NCBI GenBank assembly: GCA_016125385.1
Contig: WGLV01000008.1
Span: 1-64,000 of the forward strand
Origin: a bacterium
GTDB taxonomy: Bacteria; Hinthialibacterota; Hinthialibacteria; Hinthialibacterales; Hinthialibacteraceae
Length of the DNA: 64,000 bases
Direction of reading: 5' to 3'
Shown: positions 8,684-17,300 of the stretch, piece by piece
Numbering within the stretch: position 1 is the stretch's first letter
Layout: every line of letters begins with the position of its first letter
Notes under the pieces: model-generated
What the model saw: only the letters and a program-made list of their open reading frames with translations
What the model was told of the DNA's origin: nothing
The model's database searches: none
Position numbers and translations under genes: made by a program

Positions 8684-9559
8684 CTATTGGCTTTTTCTCA
8701 ACAGCGCCACAATGTTGGCGACGGCGCGTTCGCGCCCCGGCTGACCGGGCAACGCCAGGTCGGAGGGACGATTGACCACCTCGTTTTGAAGAATCATCAC
8801 TGACGACCCGCCGCCGTCGAGATTGATCGCGTTTCTGGCCCCCAACGCGAGAAAGATCTCCGCCAGTTCGGCGAGCGTCACCCCGGCGCTCCAGTCGGGC
8901 TGACGCCCGTCGACCACCATCATCCACACCAGCCCGTCTTTTCTCACGCCCATCGCCGTTCGCGGCGCGCGTTTTTGCGTGTTAAAAACCGAGTCGTCCG
9001 ACATCACCTGCGAGGTCGAATCCTTCACCAGCACCGGCCCCGCGCTGAGCGCGGCGTAACAGGCGTTCCAGCCGGACTGGTTGGTCTGGATGCGGTCTCC
9101 GCTCACGTCCTGCGGCCCGATGCGCCCGATCAGAACCGAATCGGGCGTGAAGCCCAACGACGCCTGATACGCCTCCGCGGACGGCGGCGGATACAGCAGG
9201 CGGCCATGAACCATCACCATCCCCTGCGCGCGAGTCGGATTCACTGAAAAAAAGCCGCCGTTGATCGCCGCCACCGCCTGGCTGTTCCGCGCCAGTATGG
9301 AGGGCTGAACCACAACGCCGTAACTGCCCAATACGCCAAACAGATATTCAGGCCCCACGCCCGTTACGCTCAGAATGTGGGCGCGCACCGGCTGGCCGTC
9401 GACGGCGGTGTACAGCACGCGTTGAAAGGTCAGGCCGGCGGCCGGCGTTCGTTGATCCTCAATGGTCTCCGAAGCCCACCACGGCGCTGAAACGGCTGGA
9501 AGCGAAAGCAGAACCAGCCAGCATGCAATAAGAATTCGCGGGAGAGAGATTACCTTCAC
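8684..9559 (-). CDS. Secreted phosphodiester glycosidase family protein (NAGPA domain)
   Basis: Protein of 291 residues with a Sec signal peptide (MKVISLPRILIACWLVLLSL, cleavage after PAVSA). The body carries the phosphodiester glycosidase/NAGPA (DUF2233) hallmarks: AAINGGFFSVN, RAQGMVMVHGRLL, PRTAMGVRKDGLVWMMVVDG and AINLDGGGSSVM, the last being the C-terminal GGGSS signature. This family includes the mammalian uncovering enzyme; bacterial members cleave or bind phosphodiester-linked sugars in cell-wall polymers or phosphorylated glycans. It probably acts in the periplasm or outside the cell. It is divergent from thrC with about 140 bases between the start codons. The exact substrate is unknown. 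Confidence 0.88.
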   Translation of the reverse strand: MKVISLPRILIACWLVLLSLPAVSAPWWASETIEDQRTPAAGLTFQRVLYTAVDGQPVRAHILSVTGVGPEYLFGVLGSYGVVVQPSILARNSQAVAAINGGFFSVNPTRAQGMVMVHGRLLYPPPSAEAYQASLGFTPDSVLIGRIGPQDVSGDRIQTNQSGWNACYAALSAGPVLVKDSTSQVMSDDSVFNTQKRAPRTAMGVRKDGLVWMMVVDGRQPDWSAGVTLAELAEIFLALGARNAINLDGGGSSVMILQNEVVNRPSDLALPGQPGRERAVANIVALLRKSQ

Positions 9560-9698
9560 GTTGGCTGATCCGGGCTCCTTGTCCGTATTTTTTTCTCGAA
9601 AACCGGGCGGTCAATATTAAGTTGAACGGTACAGTCAGGTAAAATGGTAACGCATCGCGGCCCGGGCCGGCGCGACCATTCTCCCCGAGGAGTCTAGC

Positions 9699-11078
9699 AT
9701 GACCGCCACGCCATCTTCCACCGCAATCCGCTACTTTCAGAAATGTATCCGGTGCGGGGCGGAATACCCGAACGACCGCTTTACCTACACCTGCACCCAA
9801 CCCGGCTGCGGCGGCCTGTTGCTGGTCGAACGCGATGAAGACTGGATCCGCGCTCACGCCGGTCACGGCGAGGCGGCCCGCCGCTATTTCGACGGCATCC
9901 GCTGGAGCGAGATCGCGCGGCGCTACCCCTCCGGCTCGGGCGTGTTCGCCTGGAAAGACATGCTGTTGCCCGGGTTTCCCGACGAAGCCTGCCTCGCCAT
10001 GAACGAGGGCAATACCGACCTGTTCGAGTCGCCGGGCTGGCTGATTCGCGAGATGGGCCTGGGGCCGACCTATCTCAAGCTCGAAGGCCAGAACCCCAGC
10101 GGCAGTTTCAAAGACCGAGGCATGTCGGTGGCGGTCAGCGAAACCCTGCGGCTTCAGCTCATGCATTCCGATCAGGGCGTCACCGGCGTGTGCTGCGCCT
10201 CCACCGGCGACACCTCGGCGGCGGCGGCGGCCTACGCGGCCTACGCGCGCGACCGCCTGGAGTGCATCATTCTCGTACCGCACAACAAAATCTCGCCCGC
10301 CCAGCTCAATCAGGCGATGCAGTTCGGCGCCAGGGTCGTGGCGGTCGATCATGAAGACGGCTTCGACGGCTGCATGCGCATTATTCAGGAATTCAGCGCG
10401 GCTCACCCTGAACTCGTGCTGGTTAATTCGAAAAACGCATTCCGGCTGGTCGGTCAGGAAACCATCGGCATCGAACTGCTTCAGGACCTGCGCTGGGAGG
10501 TTCCCGACTGGATCGCGATTCCCGTAGGCAACGGCGGCAACCTGACCGCGCTGCTTATCGGCCTGCAGCGCGCCCACCAACACGGCCTCATCGACCGCCT
10601 GCCCGGCATTCTGGTCGGTCAGGCTGAAGTCTGCGATACCCTGGTGCGGTGGGACGAAGCGGGCCGGACGCCCGAATCGTACAAACCGGGGCGATATCAG
10701 CCCAGCGTCGCCTCGGCGGCCAACATCTGCGATCCGGTGTCGTTCCCGCGCATCAACCAGTTGATCCAGTCGTTCGACGCCAGGTTCTTCCGGGCGACTG
10801 AAGATGAGATTCAGGACGCGCAGATGGGCTTCGCGCGCGGCGGCGTCGACATCTGCCCGCAGACCGGCATCGCGCTGCACGCCCTCTTACAGGCCCGCGC
10901 GAACGGCGTGGTGAAAGAAGGCCAGACCACCGCCGTCATCAGCACAGCCACTGGCCTCAAGTTCGCCGAATCGGCGGTCCGTTATCATTCTGAAAAAACC
11001 AACGCCAAATACAAAAACTGCTTCCGCGTCGCCAAGGGCAGCGTCGAAGCGGTGTCGGACCTGTTGGCTCAATGGTGA
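9699..11078 (+). CDS. thrC: Threonine synthase
   Basis: PLP enzyme converting O-phospho-L-homoserine to threonine, 459 residues. The N-terminus has a small Cys cluster (KCIRCGAEY ... CTQPGCGG) seen in the short bacterial/archaeal threonine synthase group. The PLP lysine is K138 in NPSGSFKDRGM; the phosphate-binding loop reads PVGNGGNLTA and the substrate region CASTGDTSAAAAAYA. The start is supported by GAGGAG seven bases before the ATG. A perfect GC hairpin follows the stop. No other threonine pathway gene is in the window. Confidence 0.93.
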   Translation: MTATPSSTAIRYFQKCIRCGAEYPNDRFTYTCTQPGCGGLLLVERDEDWIRAHAGHGEAARRYFDGIRWSEIARRYPSGSGVFAWKDMLLPGFPDEACLAMNEGNTDLFESPGWLIREMGLGPTYLKLEGQNPSGSFKDRGMSVAVSETLRLQLMHSDQGVTGVCCASTGDTSAAAAAYAAYARDRLECIILVPHNKISPAQLNQAMQFGARVVAVDHEDGFDGCMRIIQEFSAAHPELVLVNSKNAFRLVGQETIGIELLQDLRWEVPDWIAIPVGNGGNLTALLIGLQRAHQHGLIDRLPGILVGQAEVCDTLVRWDEAGRTPESYKPGRYQPSVASAANICDPVSFPRINQLIQSFDARFFRATEDEIQDAQMGFARGGVDICPQTGIALHALLQARANGVVKEGQTTAVISTATGLKFAESAVRYHSEKTNAKYKNCFRVAKGSVEAVSDLLAQW

Positions 11079-11082
11079 CGAA

Positions 11083-11112
11083 AAGGGCGGCGCGAACGCG
11101 CCGCCCTTCCAT
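11083..11112. terminator. Hairpin terminator between convergent thrC and glycosidase genes
   Basis: AAGGGCGGCGC (11083-11093) pairs with GCGCCGCCCTT (11098-11108) around GAAC. On the plus strand CCATTTTCC follows; on the minus strand TTTTCG follows, so it could serve both genes. Confidence 0.8.
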
Positions 11113-11134
11113 TTTCCTCCGCGTGTTCCACCCG

Positions 11135-12742
11135 TTATTTCGCTTTCAAAAGCAACAGCGCGTCATGCCAGCCGGCGGGACGCGCGAACGTCCATTCGTC
11201 CCGCTCCGCGCCGGGCGCTCCCGCCTCGATTGATTCTCCCGTTTCCGGGTTGACCCATCGGCGATCCATCTCGCTCGCCAATCCTTGCGGTTTAATGACG
11301 ATCTTGTCGTTATCGGGCAGGTACGCCACGGCCAGCGATCCATCCGCCGAGCATGCGAGAACGATGTGCTTCGTCCATACGTCGGACTGATTGACGATAA
11401 GGTCGTGAGCCGGTTCCAGCGTCCACCAGTCGATCCCGTTGAAAAAGTCCGCCATGATTTTCATTTGTATGGATGACGGCTGCGCGATTCCCTCTTGCAG
11501 GCTCCACGACGCGTCAGCCTGGGGGTCGTTTCCCTCGATGGGTTTTCCCCAGAACCACACGCCCGCGCAACCGTATGTGTACCCTTTCGCTCCAGAGAGA
11601 AGCGTCCAATAACCGCACGATCGCGGCATGCGCGGCAGCTGGGACTGGTTAAAGCCGCTGTCGTAGCGAGCCTCCAGATCGACCACCGGTTTGCAGGGGT
11701 CGCGGCGGTAGAGATCGAGCGTCCAGGTCACGGCGGTGCGGGCGGCGGTTTCCGGGCTGATGGGGTTCGATCCCCAGCCCGCGCCGCTCTGCAAGCCGCA
11801 AAAATCCAGATAGGCGTCGTCGTAATAACTTTGCGCGGCTTTCAGATCGGTCCCGGTATGTTGCGTGATCAGGTGAAAGGGCGCGGCGTCGCGTACGGTC
11901 TCACCGATCCGCCGCCCCAGTTCCATAAAGCGGCTGTCAAAGCTCGGAGAAAAGATAACGAAGTTCCCCATCAAACGCGCCGCGAGATTGCGCGCGAAGA
12001 CGGCGGCGTCGGCGATTTCAGGATACCGTTTATCGGGCTCCATCAGCCCGACGATCGTCACGGTCAGCCCCTGCCCGTTGGCGAACTGGACCATTTCTTC
12101 ATAATCGCGCCAGTACGCCGGGTTCCATTGTTCGAGATTCTCTCCGTTGAACGGCGGGTGACCGTTATGATTCACCGGACTGCCCGTCCATGTGGTGGTT
12201 GAGCAGAATATCTGCACGACCGAAAAATGTTTCGCGGCGCGGTCGCGCACGTACTCGCGCCACTCCTCCATTGAGGCGTGCATCGGCGCGGCCCAGGCGG
12301 TATCGCCGATCCATAAAAAGGGCGTTCCATCGCCGTATTCCAGATACCGCCGGTTTTCGCTGACTTTCAGATACCCCCGCCGGTAAAGCGGATTGTCTCC
12401 CTGATACGGCGTGACTTCGATTCGCCCCGATTGCTGATGCAGGCCTGTATCGTCCTGATTGGAACAGATCGTCTTCCAGGTCCACGTCCCCGCTTTGGAA
12501 AACATACAGCGGATTTTGAAGGCGTCGCCTCCATCCCAGAATCCGTAGCCTTTGAATCCGGCGCCGTCCGGGCCGGAATACTCAACCTGGAGCGTCACGT
12601 CGCGATAGGGATTTTGATACGATTCCGTGCTGGTCAGGGTATGTTCCCAGCGCGTGAACGTTTCGACCGCAAACAACGGCGTGGATGAGAACAACAGAAA
12701 AAGAAAAAAACCGATTACGAATCGGGGCGGTTTCATATTCAT
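11135..12742 (-). CDS. Secreted apiosidase-like glycoside hydrolase (DUF5060-DUF4038)
   Basis: Protein of 535 residues from the ATG at 12742, chosen because GGAGG lies eight bases upstream and a Sec signal peptide follows at once (VIGFFLFLLFSSTPLFA). A frame upstream to 12826 is open but lacks these signs. Domains: an N-terminal DUF5060-like beta domain (about 25-110, FWDGGDAFKIRCMFSKAGTW), then a TIM-barrel apiosidase-like/DUF4038 domain (from about 120, YLEYGDGTPFLWIGDTAW), with ending strands resembling the putative collagen-binding domain. Related proteins (GH140 neighbourhood) cleave apiose or other plant-glycan side chains; the substrate here is not known. It is convergent with thrC. 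Confidence 0.85.
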   Translation of the reverse strand: MNMKPPRFVIGFFLFLLFSSTPLFAVETFTRWEHTLTSTESYQNPYRDVTLQVEYSGPDGAGFKGYGFWDGGDAFKIRCMFSKAGTWTWKTICSNQDDTGLHQQSGRIEVTPYQGDNPLYRRGYLKVSENRRYLEYGDGTPFLWIGDTAWAAPMHASMEEWREYVRDRAAKHFSVVQIFCSTTTWTGSPVNHNGHPPFNGENLEQWNPAYWRDYEEMVQFANGQGLTVTIVGLMEPDKRYPEIADAAVFARNLAARLMGNFVIFSPSFDSRFMELGRRIGETVRDAAPFHLITQHTGTDLKAAQSYYDDAYLDFCGLQSGAGWGSNPISPETAARTAVTWTLDLYRRDPCKPVVDLEARYDSGFNQSQLPRMPRSCGYWTLLSGAKGYTYGCAGVWFWGKPIEGNDPQADASWSLQEGIAQPSSIQMKIMADFFNGIDWWTLEPAHDLIVNQSDVWTKHIVLACSADGSLAVAYLPDNDKIVIKPQGLASEMDRRWVNPETGESIEAGAPGAERDEWTFARPAGWHDALLLLKAK

Positions 12743-13059
12743 AACGTGTTCCTCCGATCGATCCAACGCCGCCGGAATCAACAAAACGGAAAGCGCCATC
12801 CTCCATAATTCAGGGGGAGGAAACATCGCTCGATTCCACCGTGGAGGCGGGTTTCAAACCCGCCTCCGCGGCGCGCCGTTTCACTTTTTACGAATCGTTT
12901 GAATATTCCGTGTGTTTCTGAAATATCGAAAATTCTGAATACGTTTCTCGATCGAGGCCGATAAATTCGCATAACCCAGAGACTGGGCGGCGGACACTGT
13001 CCGCCCAACGGGCGCGCTAAGAGCGAACAACCCAAAGACTAGGCGGCGGACACTGTCCG
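12743..13059. other. Intergenic region with palindromic repeats
   Basis: This gap between the ManD-like gene and the apiosidase-like gene holds a 25-base palindrome (12843-12867) and two direct copies of a hairpin unit (from 12973 and 13029). No open frame here has a credible start. Confidence 0.7.
12843..12867. repeat. 25-base palindrome
   Basis: GGAGGCGGGTTT (12843-12854) is the exact complement of AAACCCGCCTCC (12856-12867) around one C. It has no T tract, so it does not look like a simple terminator. Its form suggests a REP-like dispersed element. Confidence 0.75.
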
Positions 13060-13062
13060 CTA
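12973..13062. repeat. Two direct copies of a hairpin unit, 56 bases apart
   Basis: Both copies begin AACCCA(G/A)AGACT and continue GGCGGCGGACACTGTCCGC; the inner GCGGACA/TGTCCGC is an inverted repeat. Copy one is at 12973-13006 and copy two at 13029-13062. The stop codon of the ManD-like gene (13060-13062) lies in the second copy. Confidence 0.8.
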
Positions 13063-14400
13063 GGGGCGGATAACGCTGCCATCGCGATGGCGCGTATTGC
13101 CCCACGACTGATCGAACGACGGCGATTCGGGATAGGGAAATTTCTTCGCTTTCTCTTCGTCGACGTCAATGCCCCAGCCCGGCGCCTCGTTGGCGTAGGC
13201 GTAGCCGTTTTCGATCTTCAAGCAGCCGGAAAATACCTCTTGCGCGGCGTCGTTAAACTGGTGCTGTTCCTGAATGCCGAAGTTGTACGCGTTCAGATCG
13301 AGCGCGACGTTGGCGGCGTGACCGATGGGCGAGTTATCGCCGGGGCCATGCCATGCGGTCTTGACGCCGAAGGCCTCGGCGAACGCGGCCAGTTTGCGCC
13401 CCGGCGTAAGGCCGCCGATCTGTGAAAGATGCACGCGGATAAAATCGATCAGCCGTTCGGAAATCAGGCCCGTCCACTCATGCGGATTATTGAACAGCTC
13501 TCCCATCGCGATGGGGATGGATGACTGCGCGCGGATATGACGGAAGAAATCGACCTCTTCCGGCGGCAGCGGGTCTTCGAGAAAGAAGAGTTGAAACTTC
13601 TCCAGTTCCTTGGCGAGAAACAAGGCTTGCGCGGGCGTGACGCGCTCGTGCATGTCGTGCAGCAGTTCGATCTCATAACCCAGTTTGTCGCGCAGGTGTT
13701 CAAACAACGCGATCGCGCTATGGACGTAGGGTTTGGGCTCGAAGACGCGCGTGCCGGGCGGCAGGTTTTCTTTCATGCGCTCGGCGTCTTTGCCCGCCCC
13801 GGCGCCGTAGCCGCCGTCATAGCCCGGCGTCGAGACCTGGGCGCGCACGTGGCGGTAACCGCGCTCCATCCACTTGCGGACGTTGTCCTCCACCTCGACC
13901 GGATCGCGTCCCGCCGCGTGGGCGTAGAGATCGGCGGCGAAGCGGCATTTACCGCCCAGCAGTTGATATACCGGCAGTCCGGCGCGTTTTCCGAGGATAT
14001 CCCACAACGCCATATCGACGCCGCTGATGGCGTTGTTGAGCACGGGGCCGTTGCGCCAGTAGCTGCTGACGTAGCATGACTGCCAGATGTCCTCGATCGC
14101 GCTGGGATCTTTCCCCTTCAGGAAGGGACGCAGGTATTCATCGACGGCGGTCTTGACGGTGAGCGGGCGCTGGGTGAAGGTCGCGCAGCCCCATCCGTAC
14201 AACCCGGGATCGTTGGTTTCGACTTTCACCACCACCAGCCGGATGCGTTCCGGCGCGGTAAGGACGGCCTTCACGTCGGTGATCTGGATTTTTTCTCCCA
14301 TGCCGAAGTTGGGCGTTTTGGCGGAGGCGTTGGCGCGTCCCGAAGCCAGCAGTCCGGCGCCGGCGGCGGGCAGCGAGGCGAGCAGGCTGCGTCGTTTCAT
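13060..14400 (-). CDS. Exported enolase-superfamily dehydratase, ManD/RspA-like
   Basis: Protein of 446 residues related to D-mannonate dehydratase/RspA in the mandelate racemase family; family members dehydrate sugar acids to 2-keto-3-deoxy acids. The start at 14400 is chosen for GGAG seven bases upstream. A twin-arginine-like leader follows (MKRRSLLASLPAAGAGLLAS). Metal ligands are visible in LLHDMHERV (Asp), FFLEDP (Glu) and AMGELFNNP (Glu), and a catalytic His in TAWHGPGDNSP. It is the last gene of the sugar-acid operon, 45 bases past tctA. Its substrate could be mannonate, gluconate or another aldonate; many ManD-like proteins have low or no activity. The export signal on a normally cytoplasmic enzyme is unusual. 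Confidence 0.85.
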   Translation of the reverse strand: MKRRSLLASLPAAGAGLLASGRANASAKTPNFGMGEKIQITDVKAVLTAPERIRLVVVKVETNDPGLYGWGCATFTQRPLTVKTAVDEYLRPFLKGKDPSAIEDIWQSCYVSSYWRNGPVLNNAISGVDMALWDILGKRAGLPVYQLLGGKCRFAADLYAHAAGRDPVEVEDNVRKWMERGYRHVRAQVSTPGYDGGYGAGAGKDAERMKENLPPGTRVFEPKPYVHSAIALFEHLRDKLGYEIELLHDMHERVTPAQALFLAKELEKFQLFFLEDPLPPEEVDFFRHIRAQSSIPIAMGELFNNPHEWTGLISERLIDFIRVHLSQIGGLTPGRKLAAFAEAFGVKTAWHGPGDNSPIGHAANVALDLNAYNFGIQEQHQFNDAAQEVFSGCLKIENGYAYANEAPGWGIDVDEEKAKKFPYPESPSFDQSWGNTRHRDGSVIRP

Positions 14401-14445
14401 ATCATTTCTCCCCATGATCGTTTTTTACCGGTTAACTTCGATCCA

Positions 14446-15936
14446 TCACTCCAGCGTCGCGGTGGAGCGGCTTCCCCGCGCGAGGCCCCAGATCAGCGAC
14501 GCGATGGCGAACAGCAGCAACACCGCCGTGATGGGGCGCGTCACGAACATCATTACGCCCGAATCGGGCTGCATCAGCGCGCCGCGCAGGTTGCTCTCCG
14601 CCATCGGGCCGAGAATCAGCGCGAGCACGATCGGCGCCGAAGGGAAGCCGTAAACCCGCATGAAATAGCCGATGCCGCCGAACGCGATCGCGGTATAGAC
14701 GTCGAACACGCTGAAGCGGATCGCATAGGCGCCCACCACGCTGAGCACGCAGATCACCGGCGCCAGCAGGCTCTTGTCGAGCAGCACGATGCGCGCCAGC
14801 CACCGCGCCGAGATCAGCCCCAGCGCACAGGTGACGATGTACGCGAACAGCATGAAGGCGAAGATGGGATACACCACGTCGAGATGATCGCGAAACAGCA
14901 GCGGCCCCGGCTGAAGCCCCTGCACAATCAGGCCGTTCAACATGACGGCTGTGACCGCGTCGCCGGGCACGCCCAGCGTCATCATCGGAATCATCGCGCC
15001 GCCGGTGGCGCCGCTCTTGGCGGCCTCGGGCGTGATGACGCCCTCGGGCGCGCCCGAACCAAAACGCCCCGGGTCTTTTGAAAAGCGCTTGGCCTCGTTA
15101 TAACCGACGAAGGCGGCGATGTCGCAGCCCGCCCCCGGCAGAGCGCCGATCACCGTACCGAGCAGACCGCCGCCGATGAAATTGCCCCAATAGCGCATCA
15201 TCTCGCCGATGGAGGGGAAGCGCAGGTCGAGTTTCGAAACCGCCACGTCTTTTTTCGCCTGCTCGGCCATGTCGTAAAACACCTGGGCGAAGGCGTACAA
15301 CCCGATCAACACCGGAATAAAACCGATGCCCTCGTACAGATCGACCATGCCGAAGGTAAAGCGCGGTTTTCCGTTAATGGGGTCAAGCCCGGCGGTGGCG
15401 ATCAGCAAGCCGAACACGCCTGAAATCAGCCCCTTCACCACGTCGCCGACCGAGATGCTGACGATCATGCTCAGCCCGAACACGGCCAGCGCGAAATATT
15501 CAGGGCTGCTGAACTGAAGGCCGAAACGCGACAGTTGCGGGCTGAGAAACACCAGCAACAGCGTCCCCAGCAAACCACCCACGAAACTGCCCAGCGTCAC
15601 GAGGACGATGGCGCGGCCGCCCTCGCCGCGTTGCGCCATGGGGTAGCCGTCGAGCAGGGTCGCCGCCGAAGCGGGCGTGCCGGGCGTGGCGATCAACACC
15701 GCCGTGATCGAGCCGCCGTAGATCGCGCCGACGTAGATGCCGATCAGCATGGCCATGCTGCCCTGCGGCGTCAGACCGAGGCCCAGCGTAAACGGCATCA
15801 GCAAGGTGACGCCCATCGTGGCGGTCAACCCGGGCAACGACCCGATCAATATGCCCGCCACCACGCCGATAAACAGAATCCACAGCGTGAATGGGTCGAA
15901 CGCGCTTGAAAGATTGATGAACAGTTCAGCCATCAT
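14446..15936 (-). CDS. tctA: Tripartite tricarboxylate transporter large permease
   Basis: TctA family permease, about 496 residues and 10-12 membrane segments, the main channel subunit of a tripartite tricarboxylate transporter. Family features visible: GSLPGLTATMGVTLLMPFT near the N-terminus, the second repeat GALPGAGCDIAAF, and TLGVPGDAVTAVML. The ATG at 15936 overlaps the stop codon of the upstream gene (TAATG), which indicates translational coupling. Its partner genes are fused and directly upstream. In this operon the substrate is probably a sugar acid or related carboxylate rather than citrate (inference from the dehydratases). Confidence 0.93.
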   Translation of the reverse strand: MMAELFINLSSAFDPFTLWILFIGVVAGILIGSLPGLTATMGVTLLMPFTLGLGLTPQGSMAMLIGIYVGAIYGGSITAVLIATPGTPASAATLLDGYPMAQRGEGGRAIVLVTLGSFVGGLLGTLLLVFLSPQLSRFGLQFSSPEYFALAVFGLSMIVSISVGDVVKGLISGVFGLLIATAGLDPINGKPRFTFGMVDLYEGIGFIPVLIGLYAFAQVFYDMAEQAKKDVAVSKLDLRFPSIGEMMRYWGNFIGGGLLGTVIGALPGAGCDIAAFVGYNEAKRFSKDPGRFGSGAPEGVITPEAAKSGATGGAMIPMMTLGVPGDAVTAVMLNGLIVQGLQPGPLLFRDHLDVVYPIFAFMLFAYIVTCALGLISARWLARIVLLDKSLLAPVICVLSVVGAYAIRFSVFDVYTAIAFGGIGYFMRVYGFPSAPIVLALILGPMAESNLRGALMQPDSGVMMFVTRPITAVLLLFAIASLIWGLARGSRSTATLE

Positions 15937-17279
15937 TACCCCCACAAAACCGGAAGCGGAACGTCCAGAATTCCGCGAAACACAAACAATACCACGAGCA
16001 CAACGGCCACGCTCCAGACGATGAGCCGCGCGGGGCGTTTTTCGCCCATGTACACCATCATGAAAATCAGCCAGGCCAGCGTGCTGATGACGTAACCGAT
16101 TACGAACATCAAGGCGGCGTAAGCGATCAGGCTGACGAACGCGGCGGCGGCCATGACCAGCCGCCGATGCGCGATGGGATCGGTCCGCGCCTCCGGCTCG
16201 CTCCCGCGAACGATGCGCGCCGCCAATATCAGCGCCAGCAACGCCAGCAGTCCGGCGTATAGTTTGGGCATGAATAGATAATCGACCTTCGCATCCGCCG
16301 ACACGTCGGTCTGTATCCCTCTGACGACTTCGGCGGCGCTTTCGAATTCAGAGGCGAGATACGTCTTGAAATCGGCCGCACCGCGGTATCGCAAGCCGAT
16401 CAGCGCCTGTTTGGCGATCTGCTGAAACTCCGGAGTCTGAAACCCTTTATAAAATCCATCGCCCAGCGCCGCGACGACGTCATCCGGGGTGTCAGGCGGA
16501 ACCGCCAGCCCGCGCCACGTGCCATGCACCAGATCGATGCCCTGCTCCCGCAAGGTCGGAACGTCAGGCAACTGCGGATCGCGTTCTTCGGCCATCACGC
16601 CCAGGCAGCGTAGTGAATCCAGTTCGAGATACTGCAACACCTCGGCGGGGCTGACCGCCACCGCGTCGATGTGTCCGCCAAGCAGTTGAGTCACCGCCGG
16701 TTTGGCGCCGGGATGAGGAATGTGAGTAAACTTCGCACCGGTGATGCGTTCGAGCTTCAGTGCGCCGATGTGCCATACGGCGCCGGGCCCCGAGTTGCCG
16801 ATGGTGATTTCGCCGGGGCGCTTTTTGGCGTCCTCAATAAATTCAGCCATCGATTTCCACGGCGCATCGGCCTGCACTGTGATGGCGGCTGGGTCCTCAT
16901 TGAGCTGCATCACCGGGCGGTAACTGGCCGGGGTGAGATCGAGCCGGCCCAGCGGCTTGTAGGTGCAGAGTTCATAGGTGATCATTGTGACGGTGTAGCC
17001 GTCGGGGCGGGCGTTGGCGCCGTATGAATGCCCCACCGCGCCGGTTCCGCCGGGTCGGTTGACCACGTTGACCGGCACGCCGAAAAACGGACTCGACTGG
17101 TTGGCGATCGAACGCGCCAGCGCGTCGGTTCCGCCGCCCGCCGACCACGGCACGACAATGGTGATGGGTTTGGAGGGAAAACGGGCGTCCTGCCGCGCGC
17201 AGCCCAACGCGGCGGCGAGCAGCACTCCCAGCAGGACAACCCGCGGCAGCCGTTTGATGAAGTTCATGAGGTCATCCAA
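15936..17279 (-). CDS. TctC-TctB fusion: carboxylate-binding lipoprotein joined to small permease
   Basis: A single 447-residue frame combines two subunits that are normally separate. Residues about 1-325 are a TctC/Bug-type binding protein with a lipoprotein signal (VLLGVLLAAALGC, lipobox LAAALGC) and family motifs PITIVVPWSAGGGTD, RPGGTGAVG and IPHPGAKPAVTQLLGGHID. From about 330 to the end there are four hydrophobic segments (starting YAGLLALLALILAARIV), as in the small permease TctB. A helix of charged residues links them. The gene sits between the RraA-like gene and tctA and overlaps tctA by three bases. ATG codons at 17279 and 17267 are both possible starts. Confidence 0.9.
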   Translation of the reverse strand: MDDLMNFIKRLPRVVLLGVLLAAALGCARQDARFPSKPITIVVPWSAGGGTDALARSIANQSSPFFGVPVNVVNRPGGTGAVGHSYGANARPDGYTVTMITYELCTYKPLGRLDLTPASYRPVMQLNEDPAAITVQADAPWKSMAEFIEDAKKRPGEITIGNSGPGAVWHIGALKLERITGAKFTHIPHPGAKPAVTQLLGGHIDAVAVSPAEVLQYLELDSLRCLGVMAEERDPQLPDVPTLREQGIDLVHGTWRGLAVPPDTPDDVVAALGDGFYKGFQTPEFQQIAKQALIGLRYRGAADFKTYLASEFESAAEVVRGIQTDVSADAKVDYLFMPKLYAGLLALLALILAARIVRGSEPEARTDPIAHRRLVMAAAAFVSLIAYAALMFVIGYVISTLAWLIFMMVYMGEKRPARLIVWSVAVVLVVLFVFRGILDVPLPVLWG

Positions 17280-17300
17280 TCACGCCGTAAGCGCGGCGTT

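Noticed and set aside
9459-10880. Open frame of 473 codons antisense to threonine synthase
   Set aside because: It is a shadow of the GC-rich thrC codon pattern, with no ribosome site and an Arg/Ala/Gly-rich composition; the sense frame has clear catalytic motifs.
12743-12826. Upstream start for the apiosidase-like gene
   Set aside because: The added 28 residues place the signal peptide internally, while the ATG at 12742 has a strong ribosome site.
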